Assembly (NCBI GenBank): GCA_964626965.1
Contig: CAZVHB010000007.1
Span: 1 to 59,645 of the forward strand
DNA length: 59,645 bases
DNA from: CAZEPT01 sp964626965
Lineage (GTDB): Bacteria; Patescibacteriota; Minisyncoccia; Phycocordibacterales; UBA9973
Direction of reading: 5' to 3'
Below, one piece after another: positions 1-7,418 of the stretch. The notes beneath the pieces are model-generated. The model saw only the letters and a list, made by a program, of their open reading frames with translations, was not told the origin of the DNA and did no database searches. The translations under genes were made by a program, and so were the position numbers. Each line of letters opens with the position of its first letter. The stretch's first letter is position 1.

Positions 1-957
1 CACATTGATGCTCCAGGTCACGCTGACTACATCAAGAACATGATTACTGGTGCTGCTCAAATGGACGGCGCGATTATCGTTGTTGCAGCTACTGATGGTG
101 TTATGCCACAAACTCGTGAACACATTCTTCTTGCAAAACAAGTTGGTGTTCCAAAGATTATCGTTTTCCTTAACAAATGTGATATGGTTGACGATCCAGA
201 TCTTATTGAACTCGTTGAAGAAGAAGTTCGTGAACTTCTCGGAAAACAAGGTTTCGATGACAAATGTCCAGTTATCCGTGGATCAGGTCTTAAAGCTCTT
301 GAATCAGCATCAAATGATGATCCATGGGCACAAAAAGTACTTGAGCTCGTTAATGCTCTCGACACATACATTCCAGTTCCAGAACGTGAAAATGACAAAC
401 CTTTCCTTATGCCAATCGAAGATATCTTTTCTATCGAAGGACGTGGAACTGTGGTCACAGGACGTATCGAACGTGGTATCTGTAAAGTTGGTGAAGAAGT
501 TGAAATTGTTGGTATCAAAGATACTGCAAAGACAACTATCACTGGTATTGAAATGTTCAACAAACAATTGAAAGAAGGTTTGGCTGGAGACAATGCTGGA
601 ATCCTCCTCCGTGGTACTAAAAAAGAAGATATTACACGTGGACAAGTTCTTGCAAAAACAGGAACAGTAAAGCCTCATTCAGAATTCGAATCTGAAGTGT
701 ACATCTTGAAGAAGGAAGAAGGTGGACGTCACACTCCATTTATGAATGGTTACAAACCACAATTCTACGTTCGTACAACAGACGTAACTGGTGAAGTTAC
801 TCTTGCTGAAGGAAAAGAAATGGTTATGCCAGGAGACACTGTTACTTTCAAAGTAAAATTGGTTACTCCAGTTGCGCTTGAAGAAAAGCAACGTTTCGCT
901 ATTCGTGAAGGAGGAAAGACAGTTGGTGCTGGAGTCGTTACAAAAATCATTGCTTAA
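1..957 (+). CDS. tuf: Elongation factor Tu, 5' truncated by window edge
   Basis: This is the GTPase that delivers aminoacyl-tRNA to the ribosome. The reading frame is open from base 1, so the first roughly 75-80 residues, including the P-loop, lie outside the window. What remains starts at the G3 motif, read as DAPGH rather than the usual bacterial DCPGH, and continues through the NITGAAQ-type segment (NMITGAAQMDG), the G4 motif NKCD, and beta-barrel domains 2 and 3 (GRGTVVTGR, GGRHTPF, FAIREGGKTVGAGVV) to a TAA stop. It lies 27 nt ahead of rpsJ, the usual tuf-S10 junction. The Cys to Ala change in G3 is also seen in archaeal/eukaryotic EF1A. The identification is certain; the exact missing length is inferred from family size. 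Confidence 0.98.
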   Translation, partial: HIDAPGHADYIKNMITGAAQMDGAIIVVAATDGVMPQTREHILLAKQVGVPKIIVFLNKCDMVDDPDLIELVEEEVRELLGKQGFDDKCPVIRGSGLKALESASNDDPWAQKVLELVNALDTYIPVPERENDKPFLMPIEDIFSIEGRGTVVTGRIERGICKVGEEVEIVGIKDTAKTTITGIEMFNKQLKEGLAGDNAGILLRGTKKEDITRGQVLAKTGTVKPHSEFESEVYILKKEEGGRHTPFMNGYKPQFYVRTTDVTGEVTLAEGKEMVMPGDTVTFKVKLVTPVALEEKQRFAIREGGKTVGAGVVTKIIA

Positions 958-984
958 TCCGTAATTAATAGTTGCATAAAACTC

Positions 985-1320
985 ATGACTACAACAAAGA
1001 CAAAAAAAGAGGGTGATGTGCGACTCCGCATTCGTGTACGAGCATATGAAAATAAGATTCTCGATGCATCTGTAAAGCAAATCATGGAAACAGCTAAGCG
1101 CCACGATGCCGTGGTGTTTGGCCCGGTTCCAATGCCTACAGAAATAAAAAAGTACACTGTTAATCGTTCGTCATTCATTTACAAAAACTCTCGAGAACAA
1201 TTCGAGATAAGAGTTCACAAGCGTGTTATCGATATTTTGAATCCAAATCAAAAGACTATTGAAGCGCTCACCAACCTCTCACTGCCAACTGGCGTTGATG
1301 TTGATGTGAAAATGCTATAA
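985..1320 (+). CDS. rpsJ: 30S ribosomal protein S10
   Basis: S10 is a small-subunit head protein and, as NusE, a transcription antitermination partner. The 111-residue product matches the family along its length: RLRIRVRAYENKILDASVKQI near the N-terminus, GPVPMPTEIKKYTVNRSSF in the middle and REQFEIRVHKRVIDILNP before the C-terminus. It has about eight extra Lys/Thr-rich residues at the N-terminus compared with the usual 102-103. The ATG at 985 is 27 nt after the tuf stop, so the two are probably co-transcribed. A 134-nt gap containing a palindromic repeat separates it from rplC, which is wider than the other gaps in this operon. Confidence 0.97.
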   Translation: MTTTKTKKEGDVRLRIRVRAYENKILDASVKQIMETAKRHDAVVFGPVPMPTEIKKYTVNRSSFIYKNSREQFEIRVHKRVIDILNPNQKTIEALTNLSLPTGVDVDVKML

Positions 1321-1343
1321 GGAAAGTATTATGTATTTTTGGT

Positions 1344-1374
1344 TCTGTCATTCCGGACTCGATCTGGAATCCAG
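1344..1374. repeat. REP-like palindromic repeat between rpsJ and rplC
   Basis: The stretch reads CTGTCATTCC-GGACTCGATC-TGGAATCCAG. Bases 1351-1357 (TTCCGGA) pair with 1363-1369 (TCTGGAA) apart from one G-T wobble. The 'CTGTCATTCC...GGAATCCAG' form is a widespread intergenic repeat type in bacteria (recalled, not searched). It lies inside the S10 ribosomal operon, where it could fold in the mRNA between S10 and L3. Nothing else is recognisable in the 134-nt gap. Confidence 0.6.
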
Positions 1375-1454
1375 AAAATAAAACCAGAATGTCGTAATTT
1401 AAAATCTACAGCAAGGAACTCTTCTGTTATTAAAAATAATTAGAAGAAAACATT

Positions 1455-2075
1455 ATGAAAAAATACCTATTGGGTACCAAGCAAGGTATGTCTCAGTACT
1501 ATACTGATGCAGGTCTCGCTATACCCGTTACTGTAATATCCGCTGGACCAGTTACTGTAACTCAAATCAAAGACGCTGACAACGACGGCTACAACGCTGT
1601 TCAAGTTGGTTATGGAACTCAGCAAACAGACAGAATAAATAAAGCACGTCTCGGACAAATGAAAGAGATGGGACCATTCCGTCATTTGAAAGAATTTAGA
1701 TTTAAATTGGATGCGACGAGTGCCGCTGTTGGCGATACACTCGATGTATCTCAATTTGAAGTAGGAGATAAACTCTTTATCTCTGGTACATCAAAATCAA
1801 AAGGATTTCAAGGTGTGGTTAAAAGACATGGCTTCCACGGAGGACCACGTTCTCACGGACAAAAACATTCAGAACGAGAACCAGGATCAATCGGTGGAGG
1901 AGGACGTGCAGGAGGACGTGTTGCGAAAGGAATGCGTATGGCTGGACGAACTGGAGGTGATACCATCACACTTAAAAATATCAAAATCGTAGGGGTCGAC
2001 AAAGAAACTAATACACTATACGTAAAGGGTGCTGTTCCAGGAAGAAAAGGAACACTCCTTTCTATACACGCATAA
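1455..2075 (+). CDS. rplC: 50S ribosomal protein L3
   Basis: L3 is an early-assembling large-subunit protein whose extension reaches the peptidyl transferase centre. The 206-residue product has the family pattern: an N-terminal KKYLLGTKQGMSQ (the 'lGkKiGMTq' motif), the central SKGKGFQGVVKRH-like segment (SKSKGFQGVVKRHGFHGGP), the Gly/Arg-rich loop (HSEREPGSIGGGGRAGGRV, KGMRMAGRTGG) and the closing GAVPGRKGTLLSI. The loop differs from the common 'GSIGaspspsrVfkGk' form but keeps its layout. The gene sits in the standard order before rplD with a 3-nt gap. Confidence 0.97.
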   Translation: MKKYLLGTKQGMSQYYTDAGLAIPVTVISAGPVTVTQIKDADNDGYNAVQVGYGTQQTDRINKARLGQMKEMGPFRHLKEFRFKLDATSAAVGDTLDVSQFEVGDKLFISGTSKSKGFQGVVKRHGFHGGPRSHGQKHSEREPGSIGGGGRAGGRVAKGMRMAGRTGGDTITLKNIKIVGVDKETNTLYVKGAVPGRKGTLLSIHA

Positions 2076-2078
2076 CAT

Positions 2079-2774
2079 ATGAAAGCAATAACAAAAACTA
2101 CAGATATGGCTAAAAATATGACTACGGCTGTATATTCACAAGATGGAAAGAAGAAAAGCGATATTACGCTTCCTGAATCTATCTTCGGAGTAAAGTGGAA
2201 TGGGGACCTTGTTCACCAAGTTGCAGTGAGTATGATGGCAAATAAACGTGCCGGAACTGCTCATACAAAAGACCGCGGAGAAGTTTCTGGTGGAGGTAAA
2301 AAACCATGGAAACAAAAAGGAACCGGTCGTGCACGTCATGGATCATCTCGCTCACCAATCTGGGTAGGTGGAGGTATCGCTCATGGACCACGAAACGATA
2401 AAGATTACTCAAAGAAGATCAATGCAAAAATGAAAGTAAAAGCACTCTTTGCTGTACTTTCCGCAAAACTCGCACAAGGAGAACTTCTCTTTGTTGATTC
2501 TCTTAACACTTCAAAAACAAAAGATGCAAACACTGCATTTGTCAGTCTCTCAAACGTTGAAGGATTTTCAAGATTGAAAGGAAAAAAGAAAACAGCACTC
2601 TGCGTATTTCCAGAAGCTGATATGACACTTCAAAAAAGTATCAGAAATCTTCCTCAAATCGCTTTTGAACAATTGAAGGACTTGAACCTGGTCGATGTAT
2701 TAAATCACAAATATCTTGTAATGATTAATCCAGCAGCGTCAGTGACTATGCTTGAGAAAAAATTACAAAAATAG
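2079..2774 (+). CDS. rplD: 50S ribosomal protein L4
   Basis: L4 is a large-subunit protein lining the exit tunnel. The 231-residue product has the conserved extended-loop signature: ANKRAGTAHTKDRGEVSGGGKKPWKQKGTGRARHGSSRSP followed by WVGGGIAHGP, described here in two overlapping pieces. The C-terminal globular part ends in VTMLEKKL, as in other L4 proteins. The ATG at 2079 follows the rplC stop by 3 nt. An internal ATG at 2106 (MAKNMTT) is a possible alternative start, since the first nine residues are not conserved family sequence. It is 3 nt from rplW, so translation is probably coupled. Confidence 0.96.
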   Translation: MKAITKTTDMAKNMTTAVYSQDGKKKSDITLPESIFGVKWNGDLVHQVAVSMMANKRAGTAHTKDRGEVSGGGKKPWKQKGTGRARHGSSRSPIWVGGGIAHGPRNDKDYSKKINAKMKVKALFAVLSAKLAQGELLFVDSLNTSKTKDANTAFVSLSNVEGFSRLKGKKKTALCVFPEADMTLQKSIRNLPQIAFEQLKDLNLVDVLNHKYLVMINPAASVTMLEKKLQK

Positions 2775-2777
2775 TAT

Positions 2778-3095
2778 ATGGCAACAGAAAAAAAGACAGC
2801 AATTAATCCAGAACACCTTTTCCAATATGCTTGGGTTATCAAAAATCCTCGTATCACAGAAAAGGCAACACGAATGGCTGAAGCAAATGTCTATACATTT
2901 GAAGTACATCAAAAGGCAAACAAAAAAGAAATCACCAATGCAATCAAAAATATTTATGGACTTACTCCTGTTGGAGTGCGTGTAGTAAATATTTGCTCAG
3001 TGAAGACAATGAAACGAAATATCGCAGGTCGTACCAAAGCTATGAGAAAAGCGTATGTCTACTTGAAAAAAGGTGATACGATAACACTTATTTAA
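2778..3095 (+). CDS. rplW: 50S ribosomal protein L23
   Basis: L23 sits at the exit of the ribosomal tunnel and docks trigger factor and SRP. The 105-residue protein has VIKNPRITEKATRMAEANVYTF (the 'iirPvvTEKs...nkytF' signature) and the loop ITNAIKNIYGLTPVGVRVVN, ending in AYVYLKKGDTITL. About 15 extra residues at the N-terminus precede the conserved core. It lies 3 nt after rplD and 6 nt before rplB, in standard S10-operon order. Confidence 0.96.
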   Translation: MATEKKTAINPEHLFQYAWVIKNPRITEKATRMAEANVYTFEVHQKANKKEITNAIKNIYGLTPVGVRVVNICSVKTMKRNIAGRTKAMRKAYVYLKKGDTITLI

Positions 3096-3101
3096 TCTAC
3101 T

Positions 3102-3947
3102 ATGAAGAAATATAAACCAACATCACCATCTCGCCGAAATATGCAGACGATTAACTATCGCGAGATTCTCACAACTGGTACACCTGAAAAAAGTCTTACT
3201 CATGGACAAAAGAGAAGTATGGGCCGAAATAATCAAGGACGTATCACTACTCGCCATAAAGGAGGAGGGAACAAAAGATTATTCCGAGATGTTACTTTCT
3301 TGTATGACAAGAAAGATATCGAAGCAAAATTCTCAACAATTGAGTATGATCCAAACCGCAGTGCATTTATTTCTGTAATTGTGTACAAAGATGGAGAAAA
3401 GCGCTATGTGCTTACTCCAAAAGGTATCAAAGTAGGAGATACATGTATCGCATCTGAAAAAGCATCTTTGAAAAAAGGTAATGCATTACCACTTCGTCTC
3501 ATTCCTGTTGGAACATTTGTGTACAACATCGAATTGAAAGCAAATGGTGGTGCGAAACTTGCTCGTAGTGCTGGAAACTTTGCTCAAGTTGTAGCGAATG
3601 ACTCTGGGTACACTCTCCTTAAAATGCCTTCATCTGAAGTACGTAAAGTATCTGAAGAATGTTATGCAACAATCGGAGAAGCAAGTAATGAAGAAAACAA
3701 ACTCAAGAACTTTGGTAAAGCTGGACGATCACGATGGCGTGGTATCCGTCCAACTGTTCGCGGATCTGCGATGAACCCTGTAGACCACCCATATGGAGGT
3801 GGAGAAGGTGCGCAAGGACGTGGTACGAGAAGACCAAAAACAAAATGGGGTAAAGTAACTGGCGGACGAAAAACTCGAACTCCAAAGAAATACTCAAACC
3901 TTCACATCGTTACACGACGTGCTGTCGGAAAGCGAAGAAAGAAGTAG
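3102..3947 (+). CDS. rplB: 50S ribosomal protein L2
   Basis: L2 is essential for subunit association and peptidyl transfer. The 281-residue protein carries the diagnostic motifs GRNNQGRITTRHKGGGNKR, ARSAGNFAQVVA and, near the C-terminus, RGSAMNPVDHPYGGGEGAQGRG with its conserved histidine, then RTRRPKTKWGK-like sequence. It is the last ribosomal gene here. A strong palindromic terminator follows at once, and then a type IV pilus gene. In the usual S10 operon rpsS, rplV and rpsC come next, so the cluster is broken at this point. Confidence 0.98.
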   Translation: MKKYKPTSPSRRNMQTINYREILTTGTPEKSLTHGQKRSMGRNNQGRITTRHKGGGNKRLFRDVTFLYDKKDIEAKFSTIEYDPNRSAFISVIVYKDGEKRYVLTPKGIKVGDTCIASEKASLKKGNALPLRLIPVGTFVYNIELKANGGAKLARSAGNFAQVVANDSGYTLLKMPSSEVRKVSEECYATIGEASNEENKLKNFGKAGRSRWRGIRPTVRGSAMNPVDHPYGGGEGAQGRGTRRPKTKWGKVTGGRKTRTPKKYSNLHIVTRRAVGKRRKK

Positions 3948-3952
3948 AAAAC

Positions 3953-4005
3953 AATACAATACAAAACAAGCGCGACCTTCGGTCGCGCTTGTTTTGTATT
4001 GTATT
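3953..4005 (+). terminator. Terminator after rplB (25-bp perfect palindrome)
   Basis: Bases 3953-3977 and 3981-4005 are perfect reverse complements around a TTC triloop. The GC core is GCGCGACC/GGTCGCGC and the outer stem is AT-rich (AATACAATAC...GTATTGTATT). There is no separate T-tract; the AT-rich outer arm supplies it. It closes the tuf-rplB operon. Confidence 0.85.
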
Positions 4006-4050
4006 AAAAATAGAGACATACTTTGCTTCCATCTTTTAAAGAGAGTATGT

Positions 4051-4056
4051 TACACT
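4051..4056 (+). promoter_or_regulatory. -10 box of pilT (leaderless)
   Basis: TACACT lies so that the normal start of transcription (7 nt past the hexamer) is base 4063, the A of the pilT ATG. No clear -35 is visible. Confidence 0.55.
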
Positions 4057-4062
4057 GTATGT

Positions 4063-5139
4063 ATGGAAGAAATAAATTTTAAAAAAGATCTCGATAAATT
4101 AATTCTTACGCTTATTCGTGAAGGAGGGTCTGATCTACACTTAGGTGTCGGTCGTCATCCTGCTGTGCGTATCTCACGTTCACTCATTTCACTTCGCGCA
4201 GAAGAAGTCCTGACTCATGACAAGATGGTCGGGTATCTGCAGGTCATGCTTGGGAAAGAAAAAGTGAAAGAATTTCTTGAGGCACAAGAAGTTGATTTTT
4301 CGTATACCTATGAAAATGCTGGCACTGCGACACGTCTTCGTGGAAATGCATTTATCCAAAAAGGAAATCTTGTTATTGCACTCCGGAATGTTCCAAAAGT
4401 GTCTTCATTTGAAGAACTTCATTTACCTGCAGCTCTTGAAGCAATTACTAAAAAGAAACAAGGATTTTTCTTAGTAGTGGGGCCTGTTGGGCAAGGGAAG
4501 TCTACAACCCTCGCTGCGATTATTGATAAAATTAATGAAGACCGTGCTGAACATATCATCACAATTGAAGATCCAATTGAACACATCTTTGTTGAAAAAC
4601 AGTCTATTATTAATCAGCGTGAAATCGGTATTGATAGTAAAAACTTTGTCACAGCACTGAACTCTGTATTTCGAGAAGATGCGAACGTTATCATGCTTGG
4701 TGAGATGCGTAATGCCGAGACGATACAAACAGCTGTAACTGCAGCTGAGACAGGACACCTTGTCCTCTCAACACTTCACACAAATACTGCAGCACAAACT
4801 ATCGATCGTATTATCGACTCATTTCCATCAGAACAACAAGATCAGATTCGTGTTCAGCTTGCGGGAAGTCTTATTGGTATTTTCTCACAGCGTTTAATTC
4901 CGAGAATTTCTGGAGGACTTATTCCTGCGTATGAATTACTTCTCAATAATTCTGCTGTATCAAATTTGATTCGTGAAAATAAAACTCAAGAAATTAACAT
5001 TATTGTCGAAACTGGTTTCGAGCTTGGTATGGTTGATATGAATCGATGTCTTGTCTCTCTCGTGCAACAAGGTGAGATTACACTCGAAAATGCGTACTCA
5101 TTCTCAACAAATCCAAAGGCACTCCAAAATTTGCTATAA
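4063..5139 (+). CDS. pilT: PilT-family type IV pilus ATPase
   Basis: This is a cytoplasmic hexameric ATPase that drives pilus retraction (twitching) in type IV pilus systems. The 358-residue protein has the N-terminal PAS-like domain with GGSDLHLGVG (residues 21-30), Walker A GPVGQGKST at 140-148, the Asp box TIEDPIEH, Walker B VIMLGEMRNAETI and the His box LVLSTLHTNTA. The GEMRNAETI form is typical of PilT rather than PilB. Walker A has V and Q where GPTGSGKS is usual. The start at 4063 is chosen because the open frame upstream runs through the terminator and because a -10 box sits exactly one leaderless spacing upstream. pilC follows after 28 nt. A fused or bifunctional PilB role cannot be excluded, as no pilB is visible. 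Confidence 0.93.
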   Translation: MEEINFKKDLDKLILTLIREGGSDLHLGVGRHPAVRISRSLISLRAEEVLTHDKMVGYLQVMLGKEKVKEFLEAQEVDFSYTYENAGTATRLRGNAFIQKGNLVIALRNVPKVSSFEELHLPAALEAITKKKQGFFLVVGPVGQGKSTTLAAIIDKINEDRAEHIITIEDPIEHIFVEKQSIINQREIGIDSKNFVTALNSVFREDANVIMLGEMRNAETIQTAVTAAETGHLVLSTLHTNTAAQTIDRIIDSFPSEQQDQIRVQLAGSLIGIFSQRLIPRISGGLIPAYELLLNNSAVSNLIRENKTQEINIIVETGFELGMVDMNRCLVSLVQQGEITLENAYSFSTNPKALQNLL

Positions 5140-5167
5140 AATTAATTATACGTGATAGAATAAGCAT

Positions 5168-6379
5168 ATGACATTCAAGTATCGTATCAGTACCCAGATT
5201 GGGGAAGAAAAAGAAGGAAAGATCGAAGCTCAATCAAAAGATGTTGCTATTACTGCGCTCCAACGTCGAGGATTTATTGTAATATCGATCATCGAAGAAG
5301 GTGCGCATGGTGGTTTTCTTGGAGATGTTCTTTCTCGTTTTGACACTGTTCCATTTAAAGAAGTGGTTATTAGTTCAAGACAGATTGCGACATTGTTTTC
5401 CGCGCAAGTGTCTGCTTCGAAAGCATTTTCTCTGCTTGCAACCACTGCTGAAAATAAGCTATTAAAAAAAGTGCTTGATACGATAGTAAATGATATCCAA
5501 GCAGGAACTTCTATTTCAAATGCACTCGCAAAACATCCAAAAGTATATTCAAACTTTTATGTGAACATGGTTCGAGCTGGAGAAGAATCCGGAAAGCTCT
5601 CTGAAACATTTATCTATCTCGCTGATTATCTTGAACGCCAACATAAACTTAACTCAAAGATTAAAAGTGCACTCGTGTACCCATCATTTATTATCTTCAT
5701 CTTTATTGTGGTGATGATACTTATGTTTACGATGATTATTCCGCAACTCCGTTCTATGATCGAAGGTTCAGGTGCGGCAATTCCTACATTTACAAAAGCA
5801 GTATTTTTTGTGTCAAAGATGCTTGTTCAGTATGGATTATTCCTACCTGTTATTCTGGTTGCTGTCGGTATTGTTGTTTATTTACGTGTAAAAACTCCCG
5901 GTGGAAAAGAATCTGTTGATAAACTCAAGATTTCCGTACCACTTTTTGGACCACTATTTCGTAAAGTGTATCTCGCTCGTATTTCAGATAACATCGATAC
6001 GATGCTTACTTCTGGTGTGCCTATCGTCAAAGCCATGGAAATTACTGGAACGGTTGTGGGGAATAGTGTGTATGAAAAGATTATTTCAGAAACAACCGAA
6101 GCTATCAAAGGAGGAGCACAGCTCTCAGACGCGTTTGCTCGTTTTGAACCAATTCCACCAATTATGACGCAGATGGTTAAGGTGGGAGAAGAGACTGGGT
6201 CACTGGGCTCTATCTTGAAAACACTTGCTCGGTTTTATGCCGAAGAAGTTGAGCGTGCAGTTGATACGATGATCGGACTTATTGAACCAGCGATGATTGT
6301 GATGCTCGGAGTCTCCGTTGGAGGATTGCTCGCTTCCGTGATGCTTCCGATCTACAACATTGCAAGTGGAATTAACTAA
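5168..6379 (+). CDS. pilC: Type IV pilus inner-membrane platform protein PilC (T2SF family)
   Basis: PilC is the polytopic membrane platform that links the cytoplasmic ATPase to pilin assembly. The 403-residue protein has two T2SF (GspF) domains: the first around residues 70-190 (SRQIATLFSAQVSASKAFSLL, RAGEESGKLSETFIYLADYLE) and the second around 270-395 (ARISDNIDTMLTSGVPIVKAM, KVGEETGSLGSILKTLARFY). Hydrophobic membrane segments lie near residues 170-190 and 215-240, with another at the C-terminus (IEPAMIVMLGVSVGGLLASVMLPIY). The repeated G-E-E-[ST]-G-x-L motif is characteristic. It forms an operon with pilT and ends at a terminator. Confidence 0.94.
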   Translation: MTFKYRISTQIGEEKEGKIEAQSKDVAITALQRRGFIVISIIEEGAHGGFLGDVLSRFDTVPFKEVVISSRQIATLFSAQVSASKAFSLLATTAENKLLKKVLDTIVNDIQAGTSISNALAKHPKVYSNFYVNMVRAGEESGKLSETFIYLADYLERQHKLNSKIKSALVYPSFIIFIFIVVMILMFTMIIPQLRSMIEGSGAAIPTFTKAVFFVSKMLVQYGLFLPVILVAVGIVVYLRVKTPGGKESVDKLKISVPLFGPLFRKVYLARISDNIDTMLTSGVPIVKAMEITGTVVGNSVYEKIISETTEAIKGGAQLSDAFARFEPIPPIMTQMVKVGEETGSLGSILKTLARFYAEEVERAVDTMIGLIEPAMIVMLGVSVGGLLASVMLPIYNIASGIN

Positions 6380-6400
6380 TACAAAAAAAAGAAGATAAGA

Positions 6401-6430
6401 AAAAAATCAGCTGAAAGGCTGATTTTTTTT
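6401..6430 (+). terminator. Rho-independent terminator after pilC
   Basis: AAAAAATCAGC (6401-6411) pairs with GCTGATTTTTT (6418-6428) around a 6-nt loop and runs into eight T residues. Read on the minus strand the same hairpin can also end the small gene at 6432-6629. Confidence 0.88.
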
Positions 6431-6431
6431 G

Positions 6432-6629
6432 TTAGTAATAGAAGTAAATTCTTCCTCGTAGTTCTTCCGCAATGAATGCATGACCTGCTAAAAGAGGTGG
6501 AAATCCCTCAGGTTTTTTGAGGGTTATTGCCCGTCTTTGTGCGGCTTCGAGTTTTTTCACAATAATTTTTGTTGCATGGATGGATATAATTTCCAATCCT
6601 GTTTTTAGGTATTTACGTATTGTTGCCAT
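6432..6629 (-). CDS. Small hypothetical protein (65 aa)
   Basis: I do not recognise this product. It is a basic 65-residue protein with an Ala/Ile/Lys-rich helical N-terminal half (TGLEIISIHATKIIVKKLEA) and an aromatic tail ending in RIYFYY. The frame fills the space between the pilC terminator and the pheS promoter and ends against the back of that terminator. A TATACT-like box lies upstream on the minus strand near 6645. No clear ribosome-binding site is visible. The 336-nt interval between pilC and pheS holds only this frame and the flanking control signals, so the gene is plausible but not secure. Confidence 0.4.
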   Translation of the reverse strand: MATIRKYLKTGLEIISIHATKIIVKKLEAAQRRAITLKKPEGFPPLLAGHAFIAEELRGRIYFYY

Positions 6630-6703
6630 GTGAATGTATTTTTCTTAAGTATACATAACAAGTGAACCATTTTCCATCGTTTTCGTTTTTTAGGTAAAAA
6701 TGG

Positions 6704-6709
6704 TATATT
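6704..6709 (+). promoter_or_regulatory. -10 box of pheST (leaderless)
   Basis: GGTATATT places the transcription start at 6716, exactly the A of the pheS ATG. This supports the short N-terminus of PheS. Confidence 0.55.
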
Positions 6710-6715
6710 TTGTAA

Positions 6716-7417
6716 ATGGAAAATAAACCAGGCACCCTGCACCCACTCACACTTTTGGCTCAAGAAGCCTACAGTGTTTTTTCTGATTTAGGCTTTGAGA
6801 AAGCTCATGGTCCAGAATTGGAAAATACATTCTATAATTTTGACGCTTTAAATGTCCCTAAAGACCATCCGGCGCGTGATATGCAGGATACATTCTACGT
6901 AAAGGGAGATACTGATAAAGTATTACGAACCCACAATACGAACACTACTGCACGCATGCTTGAAAATGCAGGAAGAAATAATCTCACATCTGGTGCTTTT
7001 GTATCTATTGGAAAAGTCTTTCGAAACGAAGCAACAGACGCGACACATGAAATGCAATTTTATCAGATAGATGGGTTCATGTTTGGTGAACATATTACTC
7101 TGGCTCATATGAAATACGTCTTGATTGAATTTTACAAAAAAGCACTCGGACCTGAGACAGAGATAGAATTCCGCCCGAGTTTCTTTCCGTTTACCGAGCC
7201 GTCAGTTGAAGTCCATGCCAAGTTTAATGGTAAGTGGCTTGAGATGATGGGCGGGGGGATGCTCCATCCAAATGTTTTGCGAAATCTCGGTCTTGATCCA
7301 AACAAAGTCCAAGGCTTTGCTTTTGGTGGAGGGCTTGATCGTATTGCCATGATCCGTTGGAATATCCCTGATGTCCGTCTCTTATACCAAGGAGATTTAC
7401 GAGTTAATCAATTTTAA
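6716..7417 (+). CDS. pheS: Phenylalanyl-tRNA synthetase alpha subunit, N-terminally minimal
   Basis: This is the catalytic subunit of PheRS, which activates phenylalanine and charges tRNA-Phe as an alpha2-beta2 enzyme. The 233-residue protein begins almost at the class II catalytic core (LHPLTLLAQEA). It holds motif 2 (GKVFRNEATDATHEMQFYQIDG), the Phe pocket FRPSFFPFTEPSVEV, and motif 3 (GFAFGGGLDRIAMIRW). The usual protein is about 330-350 residues with an N-terminal coiled coil of about 85 residues that grips tRNA; that part is missing. The leaderless promoter 6 nt before the ATG argues that it is truly absent, not mis-started. It is followed by pheT after 1 nt, so the two are translationally coupled. 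Confidence 0.95.
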   Translation: MENKPGTLHPLTLLAQEAYSVFSDLGFEKAHGPELENTFYNFDALNVPKDHPARDMQDTFYVKGDTDKVLRTHNTNTTARMLENAGRNNLTSGAFVSIGKVFRNEATDATHEMQFYQIDGFMFGEHITLAHMKYVLIEFYKKALGPETEIEFRPSFFPFTEPSVEVHAKFNGKWLEMMGGGMLHPNVLRNLGLDPNKVQGFAFGGGLDRIAMIRWNIPDVRLLYQGDLRVNQF

Positions 7418-7418
7418 T

